Source of the DNA: Flavobacterium sediminis
GTDB lineage: Bacteria; Bacteroidota; Bacteroidia; Flavobacteriales; Flavobacteriaceae
Direction of reading: 5' to 3'
DNA length: 64,000 nucleotides
Assembly (NCBI RefSeq): GCF_003148385.1
Contig: NZ_CP029463.1
Coordinates: 2,728,001 to 2,792,000, forward strand
The position numbers and the translations under genes are program-made. Shown in pieces: positions 10,843-17,644 of the stretch. Below the pieces are notes generated by a model that worked only from the letters and a program-made list of their open reading frames with translations, was not told the origin of the DNA and made no database searches. Position 1 is the stretch's first letter; every line of letters starts with the position of its first letter.

Positions 10843-11281
10843 GGATATAGGATACCTCTATTACAGTTTTTTATTTGATTGTTATCCAATCCATAGCTAA
10901 ATCGCTTCTTACTGATTTTACAGGTATTTCTAATTCCTAGTATTTGTCAATTCTGTTACTGTTATCTGTCATAAAAACTAAATTCTTAATTATTTTTACA
11001 TGAAAATATGAAAAAAAAGTGTTAAAAAGGATAGTTTTATTTTCATCGTATTTTCTCAAATTTGAAATAAGTGTATAGCTATGTTTTAAGAAAGTAAAGA
11101 TCAAACTGAAACAAATATAGAATAAATTCCAAAAAATTAGGAAACAGTAATGAGGTGAATTATAGTTGTGTCTAAGATTCTTTGTAAAAACTTTTTTTTA
11201 TTAAAAAAGATTGAATTTTGAGATGATAAAAAAAGAATTAAAAAGGAACTAAATTCAGTAAAAACAAACGTTTTAAGGCAT
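10843..11281. other. AT-rich intergenic stretch without a recognised gene
   Basis: No reading frame with recognisable content was found on either strand. The sequence is very AT-rich with short A/T runs. It separates efflux operon 1 from the left boundary of element A. Confidence 0.5.
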
Positions 11282-11313
11282 AAAAAAAGCTCCAGATTTT
11301 CATCTGAAGCTTT
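11282..11313 (-). terminator. Minus-strand terminator beside the left core site
   Basis: On the minus strand AAAGCTTCAGAT and ATCTGGAGCTTT flank GAAA, followed by a T run. Terminators in the same position lie just left of the other two core sites (49131-49166 and 58797-58834). Confidence 0.65.
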
Positions 11314-11318
11314 ACGCT

Positions 11319-11336
11319 GCGGAGAAAGAGGGATTT
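11319..11336. repeat. Core (att-like) site 1, left end of element A
   Basis: GCGGAGAAAGAGGGATTT. Its first 13 bases recur at 49189 and all 18 recur at 58846. On the minus strand it reads CCTCTTTCTCCGC, the form of a Ser/Leu tRNA 3' end. The T-arm continuation (GATTCGAACC) is broken after GATT, so no tRNA is encoded here. Confidence 0.65.
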
Positions 11337-11388
11337 GTCTACTACAAAATTCACCAATAAAATCAACACTTTACAAAGTATGTTGTTT

Positions 11389-11412
11389 AAGTGACTCCTC
11401 GACTGACTCCTC
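11389..11412. repeat. Subterminal arm-type repeats, left end of element A
   Basis: AAGTGACTCCTCG (11389-11401) is matched perfectly in inverted orientation at 49038-49050 near the other end. A second TGACTCCTC copy starts at 11404, 12 bp after the first. Such repeats 60-140 bp inside a core site are typical recombinase or excisionase arm sites. Confidence 0.5.
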
Positions 11413-11564
11413 TTTTATAAGGCTACTATTATTCTAAATTCAAAGTACTCAAATATAAGCATAATTATTTGAATATTAAAGTATCAAGACTAAAAATTGA
11501 ACTAGTTATTTTAAAGCTTAGTAGTGCTTTTTTGATTAAAATTTGTCTGAAGTATTTTTCAATT

Positions 11565-11768
11565 TTAACCAAAAATCAAGTGAGTTACTTGTTCATATTT
11601 TATGCCACTATATGTACAGAACTCATCAATCGTTAGAAACTCATTTTCGAGCTTATTGAGGTCTTTTTTTATCTTTTGCAACAATCTAGTACTTTGACGA
11701 TAACTCTTGCCTGTTATACGTTGTATGTCCTTTGGATAGATGCACACCCTCTGATTTTTCAATTTCAT
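11565..11768 (-). CDS. Small conserved protein of the duplicated cassette, probably DNA-binding (copy 1)
   Basis: A 67-residue basic protein. Its first half (YPKDIQRITGKSYRQSTRLL) looks like a compact helix-turn-helix, and its second half (IDEFCTYSGI) like a short helical domain. Small proteins of this form are widespread and unnamed in Bacteroidota. It is transcribed away from the 252-aa gene, with a 266-bp divergent region between them. The copy at 59102-59305 is about 70% identical, far less than the core genes of the cassette, so it has evolved separately. A regulator of the cassette is a guess from size and location. Confidence 0.6.
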   Translation of the reverse strand: MKLKNQRVCIYPKDIQRITGKSYRQSTRLLQKIKKDLNKLENEFLTIDEFCTYSGIKYEQVTHLIFG

Positions 11769-12034
11769 ACTTTATCTATAGCTTTGATATAGCGATGCTA
11801 TACTTCTGACGAGCAGAAAATCTTCTGCAATTTAATTATAATTTTTCATACTCATTAATTGTGCCTTTATGCTCATTTAAGACACTTGTGTCGATTTTGG
11901 ACATATGGTACACTTATGACTTTTTCTTTGCAGAAATGCTTTGTAAACTTTGTATTAATCATTCGAAATGTGGTTGCAACTGATTGAAAGAATGAAGGAG
12001 ATTTTAAAAGAATGTTTAACGAAATTTTGAAGTT

Positions 12035-12793
12035 ATGGCTAGACAGAAAGGCATAATTAAATTGAAAGGTACTATCGGGGATATTACCTTTTACAAAACG
12101 CAAGATGGTCATTTAGCTCGTGAGAAAGGTGGAATTGACGCAAGCAGAATTGCGAGTGATCCTGCGTTTCAGAGAACACGTGAAAACGGTTCTGAATTTG
12201 GTAGAGCTGGAAAAGCCGGAAAGATTTTGCGCACCGCTTTAAGACCATTGCTTTTGAATTCTGCTGATGGTAGAATGGTGAGTCGTTTGACTCAAACAAT
12301 GGTAAAAGTAATTCAAGCTGATGCTGTGAGTGAAAGAGGATTACGAAATGTAATTGATGGAGAAATTGAATTGGTACTAGGTTTCGAATTTAATATTCGT
12401 GGAAAATTAGGTACTTCTTTATTTGCTCCATTTACCTCAGCAATTGATAGAGCTGCGGGAACATTGGATGTTTCTATTCCATCGTTTGTACCTGCGAATA
12501 TGATTGCTGCTCCAAGTGGAACAACTCACTTTAAAGTGATTTCTGGAGGAGCTGAAATCGATTTTACGAACGAAACCTATGTGGTAGAAACTACCGAAAC
12601 GGCAATTTTGCCTTGGGATGGAACAGCTACAGCTGTAATCAACTTGAGTAATGCCGTTACGGCTAACTCTACTCACCCTTTAGTTTTGGCTTTAGGTATT
12701 GAGTTTTACCAAGAGATTAATGGACAAATGTACCCTTTGAAAAATGGTGCTTTCAACCCGTTATCGATTGTTAAAGTTGATGGTGGCGTGTAA
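12035..12793 (+). CDS. 252-residue conserved protein of unknown function, cassette copy 1
   Basis: No signal peptide or membrane segment is visible. The N-terminal ~70 residues (KLKGTIGDITFYKTQDGHLA, then QRTRENGSEF) resemble the layout of DUF6266-like Bacteroidota proteins. The C-terminal half is Thr/Ala-rich and looks beta-structured. The start is preceded at 11994-12001 by a GAAGGAGA stretch. Its stop codon overlaps the ATG of the DUF5675 gene (TAATG), indicating coupling. The second copy (59591-60349) differs at only two residues. A structural or secreted role is possible, but I cannot assign a function. Confidence 0.8.
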   Translation: MARQKGIIKLKGTIGDITFYKTQDGHLAREKGGIDASRIASDPAFQRTRENGSEFGRAGKAGKILRTALRPLLLNSADGRMVSRLTQTMVKVIQADAVSERGLRNVIDGEIELVLGFEFNIRGKLGTSLFAPFTSAIDRAAGTLDVSIPSFVPANMIAAPSGTTHFKVISGGAEIDFTNETYVVETTETAILPWDGTATAVINLSNAVTANSTHPLVLALGIEFYQEINGQMYPLKNGAFNPLSIVKVDGGV

Positions 12794-13188
12794 TGGTTAT
12801 TTGGTTAACTAGAACTTATTTCCCTGAAGGAACTAATGGAAAACTCGAATGTGAAGGCAAATTGATATGCAATACCATAGAATTGCCTTGGAAGATGAAC
12901 GAAACAAGAGTTTCCTGTATTCCGGAAGGGAAATATTTTATTAGAAAGCGATATAGCTCAAAATACAAATGGCATTTGGAATTAGTGGATGTTCCGAATA
13001 GAAAGTTTATTCTTTTTCATCCTGCTAATAATGCGCAAAAGGAATTACAAGGCTGTATTGCTCCGGTTACTAAACTTTCTGGACCAGGATTAGGGTTGTT
13101 GTCTAGAAAAGCTTTTGAGAAGCTTAAAAGCATTGTTTACAAAGCTTTGGATAATCATGAAAGTGTTACGTTAATTGTTCAATCTTAA
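12793..13188 (+). CDS. DUF5675 family protein with L,D-transpeptidase-like His/Cys motif (copy 1)
   Basis: A 131-residue protein with the DUF5675 pattern: ELPWKMNETRVSCIPEGKY near residues 32-50, then the strand IEV-like LELVDVP. It continues with LFHPANNAQKELQGCIAPV (about 74-92). The spaced His and GCI resemble the HGT...GCIR catalytic motif of YkuD-type L,D-transpeptidases, so a cell-wall-acting enzyme is plausible. That similarity is my reading, not a database result. It overlaps the 252-aa gene by one base and precedes two tiny membrane proteins. DUF5675 genes are often found in phage-like loci. The second copy differs at four residues, including Phe to Val just before the His. Confidence 0.75.
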   Translation: MVIWLTRTYFPEGTNGKLECEGKLICNTIELPWKMNETRVSCIPEGKYFIRKRYSSKYKWHLELVDVPNRKFILFHPANNAQKELQGCIAPVTKLSGPGLGLLSRKAFEKLKSIVYKALDNHESVTLIVQS

Positions 13189-13197
13189 ATTATAATT

Positions 13198-13413
13198 ATG
13201 AAAAATATAGTTAATAGAGTTTCGGCTCCCACACCTAAGTTTTTTAAAGTGCTTCGTACTATTGGTTTGGTATTAGCGGCAGTTGGTGGAACTATTTTAG
13301 CAGCTCCAGTAGCTTTGCCAGTTGTTGTTACAACCATTGGCGGTTATGTTGCGGTTGCTGGAAGTGTTTTGACAGCTGCAAGTCAGTTGACAATTCCAAA
13401 TGACAGCGAATAA
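13198..13413 (+). CDS. 71-residue membrane protein, holin-like in form (copy 1)
   Basis: Two hydrophobic segments (about residues 21-40 and 44-62) are joined by a short Pro/Val-rich turn, after a basic N-terminus with Lys and Arg. The C-terminus is short and acidic (NDSE). Size and hairpin shape match holin-like proteins, and the gene follows a possible peptidoglycan-acting DUF5675 gene by nine bases. The next gene begins inside its last 14 bases. It differs from the copy at 60754 at a single residue (Val/Ala). The holin role is inferred from shape and context only. Confidence 0.65.
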   Translation: MKNIVNRVSAPTPKFFKVLRTIGLVLAAVGGTILAAPVALPVVVTTIGGYVAVAGSVLTAASQLTIPNDSE

Positions 13414-13576
13414 TCACACGCTAATAGGTACTGCAGGAGGTACATTTTTAAGTATTGCACCCAATATTCAATCTGAAGATATTGCAAAAACGGTTATCTT
13501 AGCCACTATTGGAGCTGTAGTCAGTTTTACTATTTCGTTAGTACTTAAAAGCCTGAATAAGAAGCACAAAAAATAA
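13400..13576 (+). CDS. 58-residue membrane protein (copy 1), overlapping the previous gene
   Basis: The protein begins MTANNHTLIGTAGG, has one clear hydrophobic segment (about residues 31-49, TVILATIGAVVSFTISLVL) and ends in a basic tail (KSLNKKHKK). It starts within the end of the 71-aa gene in another frame, as in many phage holin/antiholin or spanin pairs. The protein is identical in both cassette copies even though the DNA has silent changes, which argues strongly that it is really translated. A terminator follows at 13618. Function unknown. Confidence 0.65.
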   Translation: MTANNHTLIGTAGGTFLSIAPNIQSEDIAKTVILATIGAVVSFTISLVLKSLNKKHKK

Positions 13577-13617
13577 GTTTAGCCCTTGTTGTGGTGACCT
13601 TTGGGTTAAACAAAACG

Positions 13618-13653
13618 AAAGTCAGGTCTAAAAAGACTTGACTTTTTTTATTT
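13618..13653 (+). terminator. Terminator of the cassette operon (copy 1)
   Basis: AAAGTCAGGTC and GACTTGACTTT pair around TAAAAA, followed by a T run. The second cassette copy has a terminator of different sequence in the same place (61174). Confidence 0.75.
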
Positions 13654-13848
13654 ATTAATTATATTTGAATTAACTAATTTATGAATACTAGTAATCCTTA
13701 GTTTTTTATCGGTTACTCTTTTTAGATGTCCTCCAGCAACATTTTTCCAGTTTACACTGGGTGGAATAACAGTTTATAACTATATTAAAAATCTAGAAGA
13801 TATGAATGACATTGGAATTTTTTTGAAAAGGTGGATTGGAGTTAACGC

Positions 13849-13938
13849 GGACAGACCAAAAGTAAAAAAGTCTAATCGATTTAAAGCTAAGAACGAACAT
13901 ATTGCAGTTAACTTCTCAGGTTCGATCCCTGACTGTCC
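13849..13938 (+). other. tRNA-like remnant (T-arm and acceptor stem only)
   Basis: GGACAG at the 5' end pairs with CTGTCC at the 3' end. Directly before the latter is a perfect T-arm: TCAGG, loop TTCGATC, CCTGA. A terminator follows. The length (90 nt) would suit a Ser-type tRNA, but I can find no acceptable anticodon arm and only a weak D-arm. It is best seen as a decayed or recombined tRNA. The 60-aa frame across it is probably spurious. Confidence 0.3.
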
Positions 13939-13944
13939 ACAAGA

Positions 13945-13975
13945 AAATAACCCAGCACTGCTGGGTTATTTAGTA
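13945..13975. terminator. Bidirectional terminator between tRNA-like remnant and DUF6943 gene
   Basis: AAATAACCCAGCA and TGCTGGGTTATTT form a near-perfect hairpin with A and T tracts on either side. It overlaps the last codons of the DUF6943 gene. Confidence 0.6.
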
Positions 13976-14391
13976 TTACAATAACGATATAAAATAACTC
14001 TTCGCATATCATTGATAAGGTTGATGTTATCGTGAAATTGATTTTCTTTTTGCTCCAAAAGTTTGAGAGCTGCAACGTGTTTAATGTGAGTTTCGTGTTC
14101 ATCCATCATAACTTTAGACTTTATAAAAAACTCCTTTTTAAAATCGTTAAGACGTAAAAATGGAATTACGGAACCAACCAAATGTTGATGCCAAAAGTTA
14201 GTTTTCCATAAACTATAAGCAACAAAATAAAGATTTTCACAATCCTGTTCTAAATCAAATATGATTACAAAACAGTTCGTAAATGACTCTTTTTTCGGCT
14301 TTCCGCTGTTCATTCCTTTGTTAAGTATGAATAAATGAGGTTTCGAGTAAATCGTGTCTTTTTGGTGGGTTTTAATGATAAAATTCTGCAT
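13966..14391 (-). CDS. DUF6943 family protein (cassette copy 1)
   Basis: A 141-residue soluble protein. The conserved start is MQNFIIKTHQKDTIYSKPHL, then LNKGMNSGKP, SLWKT, LVGSVIPFLRL, and a charged helical C-terminus. This matches the DUF6943 pattern found in flavobacterial accessory regions; function unknown. It is convergent with the DUF5675 operon. The copy at 61202-61624 has the same motifs but only about half the residues are identical, so the flanks of the cassette are much older than its core. The noncoding palindrome field begins about 150 bases upstream of its start. Confidence 0.7.
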   Translation of the reverse strand: MQNFIIKTHQKDTIYSKPHLFILNKGMNSGKPKKESFTNCFVIIFDLEQDCENLYFVAYSLWKTNFWHQHLVGSVIPFLRLNDFKKEFFIKSKVMMDEHETHIKHVAALKLLEQKENQFHDNINLINDMRRVILYRYCNTK

Positions 14392-14536
14392 AACATTAGA
14401 CTTTAAAATTGATTAGATTTTCAGTTTTTCGCAGATTTCCTATTGAAATGCATATGTGCCTCGCTACGCTTCGCCCATTAAAATTTTTCAAAAGAAAAAA
14501 AAGAAAAAAAGAAAGCCATTCGTCCAAGTGAAAGGT

Positions 14537-14681
14537 TTCAAAAAAGCAAGTTTTTCAGAAAAAATACTACCCGATACGTGATTGAAATCGGAAATGGTTA
14601 AGCAGAATAGAAATGTGTTTTGAAACTTTTTGGGTGGAGATTTTTTCGGAAACCCGAAGGGCTTGAACTTGCTTTTTTGAA
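14537..14681. repeat. Long palindrome P1: perfect 16-bp outer stem
   Basis: TTCAAAAAAGCAAGTT (14537-14552) and AACTTGCTTTTTTGAA (14666-14681) are perfect inverted repeats. An inner imperfect stem extends the structure (CAGAAAAAATACTACCC against GGGTGGAGATTTTTTCGG), with an unpaired CCCGAAGGGC-rich bulge on one side. The same element is at 61771-61915 beside cassette copy 2. Confidence 0.75.
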
Positions 14682-14812
14682 TACCTAAAACTTATTTTTG
14701 CTTCCTTTTTTACTTTATTTTTTTTGAAATATCCAATCGGAATGTTCTTGTTTAATCGGATTGTAGCTAATGAAATGAGTGTTGATTTGAAAGATAGACG
14801 TCTTTGGAAAGG

Positions 14813-14890
14813 GTATCAAATTCTTTGGATGGATTAATTAACCTAATCAGAAAATAATAAAGCTATTTATTCGGTCAAAGAATTTGATAC
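14813..14890. repeat. Inverted repeat P2, 15-bp perfect arms
   Basis: GTATCAAATTCTTTG (14813-14827) and CAAAGAATTTGATAC (14876-14890) flank a 48-base AT-rich loop. No gene lies here. Confidence 0.7.
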
Positions 14891-14906
14891 TCTTTCTTGG
14901 ATTTGA

Positions 14907-14994
14907 TTTTTGAGGATGCCTAGAAATCAGTTGATAGTCGCAGTGTTCAGTTAAAAGAAAAGTGTCTTATTAAAACGGGAAGCATCTTCAAAAA
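14907..14994. repeat. Inverted repeat P3 with the CAGTTG...TTCAGTT motif in its loop
   Basis: TTTTTGAGGATGC (14907-14919) pairs with GCATCTTCAAAAA (14982-14994), 12 of 13 positions. The loop carries the 25-base motif that starts CAGTTGATAGTCGCAGTG (14928-14952) and recurs at 15111 and, in shorter form, at 61818. Confidence 0.65.
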
Positions 14995-15035
14995 ACAATG
15001 CATTAAAATACCGAGTGCGATGTGGCAGTAGCGCA

Positions 15036-15232
15036 AGTAAGGGTATTATTTTTTATTTGCTTACTGTGATGTTTCTGATTGCTTTAGTGGAAAAGCTGAT
15101 ACCTGAGATACAGTTGGCAGTCGCAGTATTCAGTTTGCATAAGATTATCTTAAAAAAAATGTTATAGCATCAGCTTTTCCGTTGGAGCAATAACTGTTTA
15201 TTTACTGGCAAATAAAAAATGATACTCTTACT
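15036..15232. repeat. Nested inverted repeat P4 with the same motif at its apex
   Basis: The outer arms of 25 bp (15036-15060 and 15208-15232) match at 23 positions. Nested inside are perfect 12-bp arms GGAAAAGCTGAT (15089-15100) and ATCAGCTTTTCC (15169-15180). The apex contains CAGTTGGCAGTCGCAGTA... (15111-15135), which matches the P3 loop motif at 22 of 25 bases. Stem sequences differ between P3 and P4 while the loop is kept. Confidence 0.7.
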
Positions 15233-15534
15233 GGAAATTTTGGTTTTGTGGGTAATAAAAAGGCTTTTACCATAGGCAAATTAACTGAATTTCAAAGCCA
15301 TTTTATTACTTACAAAAGCAATGCAAATTCTTCCTATTTAACCATAAAGCTAATAAAAACAGTTACGGTGAACGTTCTTAAAATCGATAATAACAGAAAA
15401 TATTCCTATGAAATAGAGAACGTTGTTAAAGGCAGTGGCGAAGGACTGTGTTTTTTGTAGCTGGGTGATGCGATGGAAGCTGCAAAAAATGTTGTCCTGG
15501 AGCCACTGGCAAGAGCGTTGGACGAGCGGCTTTT

Positions 15535-15598
15535 TTACATAATGTTATTATAATGGCTTGTCCCTTGCCCGAAGGGATTATAATGCCACATTATGTAA
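15535..15598. repeat. Inverted repeat P5 with TTACAT...ATGTAA ends
   Basis: TTACATAATGT (15535-15545) pairs with ACATTATGTAA (15588-15598). Inner TTATAATG-type repeats and a central CCCTTGCCCGAAGGG hairpin complete it. A similar element with the same ends is at 62227-62304. The surrounding 15240-15840 stretch holds repeated GCGTTGG words and only one weak 70-aa frame, which I do not accept as a gene. Confidence 0.6.
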
Positions 15599-15847
15599 CT
15601 AAGCTTGGGAGAAAAAATTACTGGCATGAGTTGCGTAGCGAACGTGTTTTTGTTTTGAGCGTTGGGCAAGCTCTTTGACTGATGGCTTATTGGATTTTTC
15701 TTTTTAAACAAAACGTTTTAGCCAACAGACAAAGTGCTTGATGTGCGTTGGGACAAAAACCATGACAGTAATTTTTTTAGGAGCGTTGGGAAGGAGTGGC
15801 AATTGGAAAGAGATTTTAATTTATTTATTTTAACCTTTTCTACCCAC

Positions 15848-16083
15848 TTATGGTAATTTAAAATGAATAACCCAGTATCCACCATTAGCACCTTTCATTC
15901 TTTTTAGTATGCCTAAATCTTTTAAGAAAAGTAAGTTTTTGTCAATAGCAGAAAGGCTTAAGCCAATGTTCTCTGATAGCTCACGAATGGTGATTTTACT
16001 GTTTTTATGAATAATTTTTAGAATATCAACTCTACTTTCCGTTAGGATTTCTACCCACTTTTCTACCCACTTTTCGAAATTTT
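15848..16083 (-). pseudogene. 3' remnant encoding a C-terminal winged-helix domain
   Basis: About 78 codons on the minus strand read FEKWVEKWVEILTESRVDIL, then ITIRELSENIGLSLSAIDKN and GGYWVI, ending at TAA (15848-15850). This is the C-terminal winged-helix domain seen in AlbA_2/RecG-like ATP-binding regulators. The frame is closed upstream by a stop and has no start codon, so only the gene's tail survives. A short EKWV duplication is visible at its beginning. The parent family is uncertain. Confidence 0.5.
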
Positions 16084-16167
16084 ACATTTTCGAATTATTT
16101 GGTTAAAAAAAATGCCCCAAATATTTACTATAAATGGGACAAAATATACTCTTTGAAAAACAAAATA

Positions 16168-16617
16168 TTATTCTATTAACTTATTTGGATTAATAATAGG
16201 TAATATAAAATTACTTAAAGCTGTACCTTGAAAACGAGTCATTAATATTCCTCTTGAAGTTGAATATGTAATTGCAGCTAAAGCATTTCCTAATGCAGGA
16301 CTTATTGTTACTGTATTGTCTTCTTCTAGCTTTGTTAATTCTTCAATATTATCTATATAATAAACATAAACAAAACTAAATGAGCCTATAGCTTCTTCAT
16401 CACCTTCATTTTCTTTTTCACTTTTAGTTTCAACATTTACTGAAAAATCAGCTTTTATTAATTTATCAGGAATATTAAAACCTAATTCAAAATTTACATT
16501 GAAATTGTGTCCTTGAACTTTTTCTTCTTCAAAATCAAATGGGCTATGAATTTGCCCTTTAATGATTTTAAAATCAACAATTTCAATTTTTTCAGGTTGT
16601 AATAAATTAGCTGACAT
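16168..16617 (-). CDS. SecB-like chaperone of a toxin-antitoxin-chaperone (TAC) module
   Basis: A 149-residue acidic protein with no signal peptide. It has the SecB layout: N-terminal beta strands (IEIVDFKIIKGQ, FNVNFELGFNIP, IGSFSFVYVYYI), then the long helix region ALGNALAAITYSTSRGILMT. It ends in the family-like ILPIINPNKL (compare LPPINF in SecB). In TAC systems a SecB-like protein protects the antitoxin from degradation and helps it fold. The gene overlaps the 3' end of the antitoxin gene by 11 bases, so it is the third gene of one operon. Flavobacterial genomes usually carry their export-type SecB elsewhere, which supports a dedicated TAC role here. Confidence 0.7.
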   Translation of the reverse strand: MSANLLQPEKIEIVDFKIIKGQIHSPFDFEEEKVQGHNFNVNFELGFNIPDKLIKADFSVNVETKSEKENEGDEEAIGSFSFVYVYYIDNIEELTKLEEDNTVTISPALGNALAAITYSTSRGILMTRFQGTALSNFILPIINPNKLIE

Positions 16618-16999
16618 TGGCTAATGCTGTTTTATTGTTAGATTTAGATTTTTTCCACGAATTAGTATATGCTACATCAGTATTTATAGCATTATTTCTG
16701 TAAACGGTTACATATCCAGATGTTCCCATTGGTTTTCTTTGTGGAACATTAATAATTGACTCCCCAAGTTCTGCTTCAAGTTTAGCTAAAGAACGTAATG
16801 TAAAATTATGTTCTCCTACCAACCATTTATTAACTTCAGAAGGTCTTTTTTCAAGTTTATCTGCTAAATCTTTTTGGCTAAATCCTTTTGCTTTTAACAA
16901 TTGATTTACTCGAACCACGATATCAGCATACAATCTTGCGAAGATTTTTGTTTCTTCCGGTGTTTCTGCTAAAATTCTTTGTGCTACTTTGCTTCTCAT
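16607..16999 (-). CDS. HigA-like XRE-family antitoxin of the TAC module
   Basis: A 130-residue protein. An N-terminal helical region is followed by an XRE helix-turn-helix (FSQKDLADKLEKRPSEVNKW, residues about 40-59, then NFTLRSLAKLEAELGE). A C-terminal tail of ~45 residues (KPMGTSGYVTVYRNNA...) could be the chaperone-addiction segment that SecB-like partners bind in TAC antitoxins. It lies 12 bases after the toxin gene and overlaps the chaperone gene. Autoregulation is likely through the 24-bp palindrome at 17555-17578. Confidence 0.75.
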   Translation of the reverse strand: MRSKVAQRILAETPEETKIFARLYADIVVRVNQLLKAKGFSQKDLADKLEKRPSEVNKWLVGEHNFTLRSLAKLEAELGESIINVPQRKPMGTSGYVTVYRNNAINTDVAYTNSWKKSKSNNKTALANVS

Positions 17000-17011
17000 T
17001 GTTTTGGATTT

Positions 17012-17533
17012 TTAGAGGATGATTTCATCTGAACCATCATAATTAGTAAGTTTTCTATTTTTTTCATTAACAATAATTGTTCCATCTTGTAAAGCTTCAT
17101 TAATTCGTTTTGCGAATTCACATGCTGCTCTCCATTCTAAATGCAATGAACTTTTTTGATTTGTTGGACCATCTTTGATACCTCCATTGAAAAGTATAAC
17201 TATGTTGTTTGTGATTTTTAAGGCGTATAATCTTAATGGAAATTCCGGAAAGTGGTAAGTAATATTTTCGATTGTTCTTTTACCTTGGACAGGTAATCCC
17301 TTAACTTCGTTTTCATCTCTATTGAATAATTCATCTATTGCTCCGTGATCATTACCAATTGATAGCAATACAAAAGACAACAATTCTTGATTTGCTTCTT
17401 TATATTCTGCTATTGCATCATATTTTTCAAAGAATAAATCCGTTTCATTTGTCTCGGCTTCATCATATTTTACGGTGTAAAAAGTGCATTTAGCAGCTTC
17501 ATCATCCCATATTTCTAGAGCAAATATATTCAC
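17012..17533 (-). CDS. Putative HigB/RelE-type toxin of the TAC module
   Basis: A protein of about 173 residues starting at a GTG (VNIFALEIWDDE). An upstream in-frame GTG at 17563 would add 10 residues but lies inside the operator palindrome, so I prefer 17533. The C-terminal half (FPLRLYALKITNNIVILFNG, then WRAACEFAKRINEALQDG) has the strand-strand-helix pattern of HigB/RelE-like mRNA interferases. The N-terminal half is unfamiliar. Gene order toxin-antitoxin-chaperone matches known TAC systems. The toxin call depends partly on that context. Confidence 0.6.
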   Translation of the reverse strand: MNIFALEIWDDEAAKCTFYTVKYDEAETNETDLFFEKYDAIAEYKEANQELLSFVLLSIGNDHGAIDELFNRDENEVKGLPVQGKRTIENITYHFPEFPLRLYALKITNNIVILFNGGIKDGPTNQKSSLHLEWRAACEFAKRINEALQDGTIIVNEKNRKLTNYDGSDEIIL

Positions 17534-17552
17534 TTTATTATTAGTTTGCAAA

Positions 17553-17578
17553 CAAAAATACACTTTTAAGTGTATTTT
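17553..17578 (-). promoter_or_regulatory. TAC operator palindrome overlapping a -7 promoter element
   Basis: AAAATACACTT-TT-AAGTGTATTTT (17555-17578) is a perfect 11+11 palindrome. On the minus strand TATTTTTG (17553-17560) fits TAnnTTTG and overlaps it, 20 bases before the GTG at 17533. This is the expected place for antitoxin-mediated autorepression. Confidence 0.6.
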
Positions 17579-17644
17579 ATGATTATTTAATATACTATTT
17601 AGTTTATTTTTTCAAATGTAAGAATACTATTTGTTACCTAAAAA

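Noticed and set aside
11319..11405. A complete tRNA-Ser or tRNA-Leu at the core sites
   Set aside because: At all three sites the similarity ends after the acceptor 3' strand and part of the T-arm; no anticodon arm can be drawn.
13802..13984. 60-residue open frame
   Set aside because: It runs through the tRNA-like T-arm and the terminator, and has no counterpart in the second cassette copy.
15248..15460. 70-residue open frame
   Set aside because: It lies in the palindrome field directly after P4, has no counterpart beside cassette copy 2, and shows no known motif. Kept as noncoding, though a small gene cannot be fully excluded.
15500..15800. Integron attC sites (GCGTTGG words with dyads)
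   Set aside because: GTTGGAC and GTTGGGC resemble attC core sites, but I could not find matching RYYYAAC partners in the right places and no integron integrase is present.
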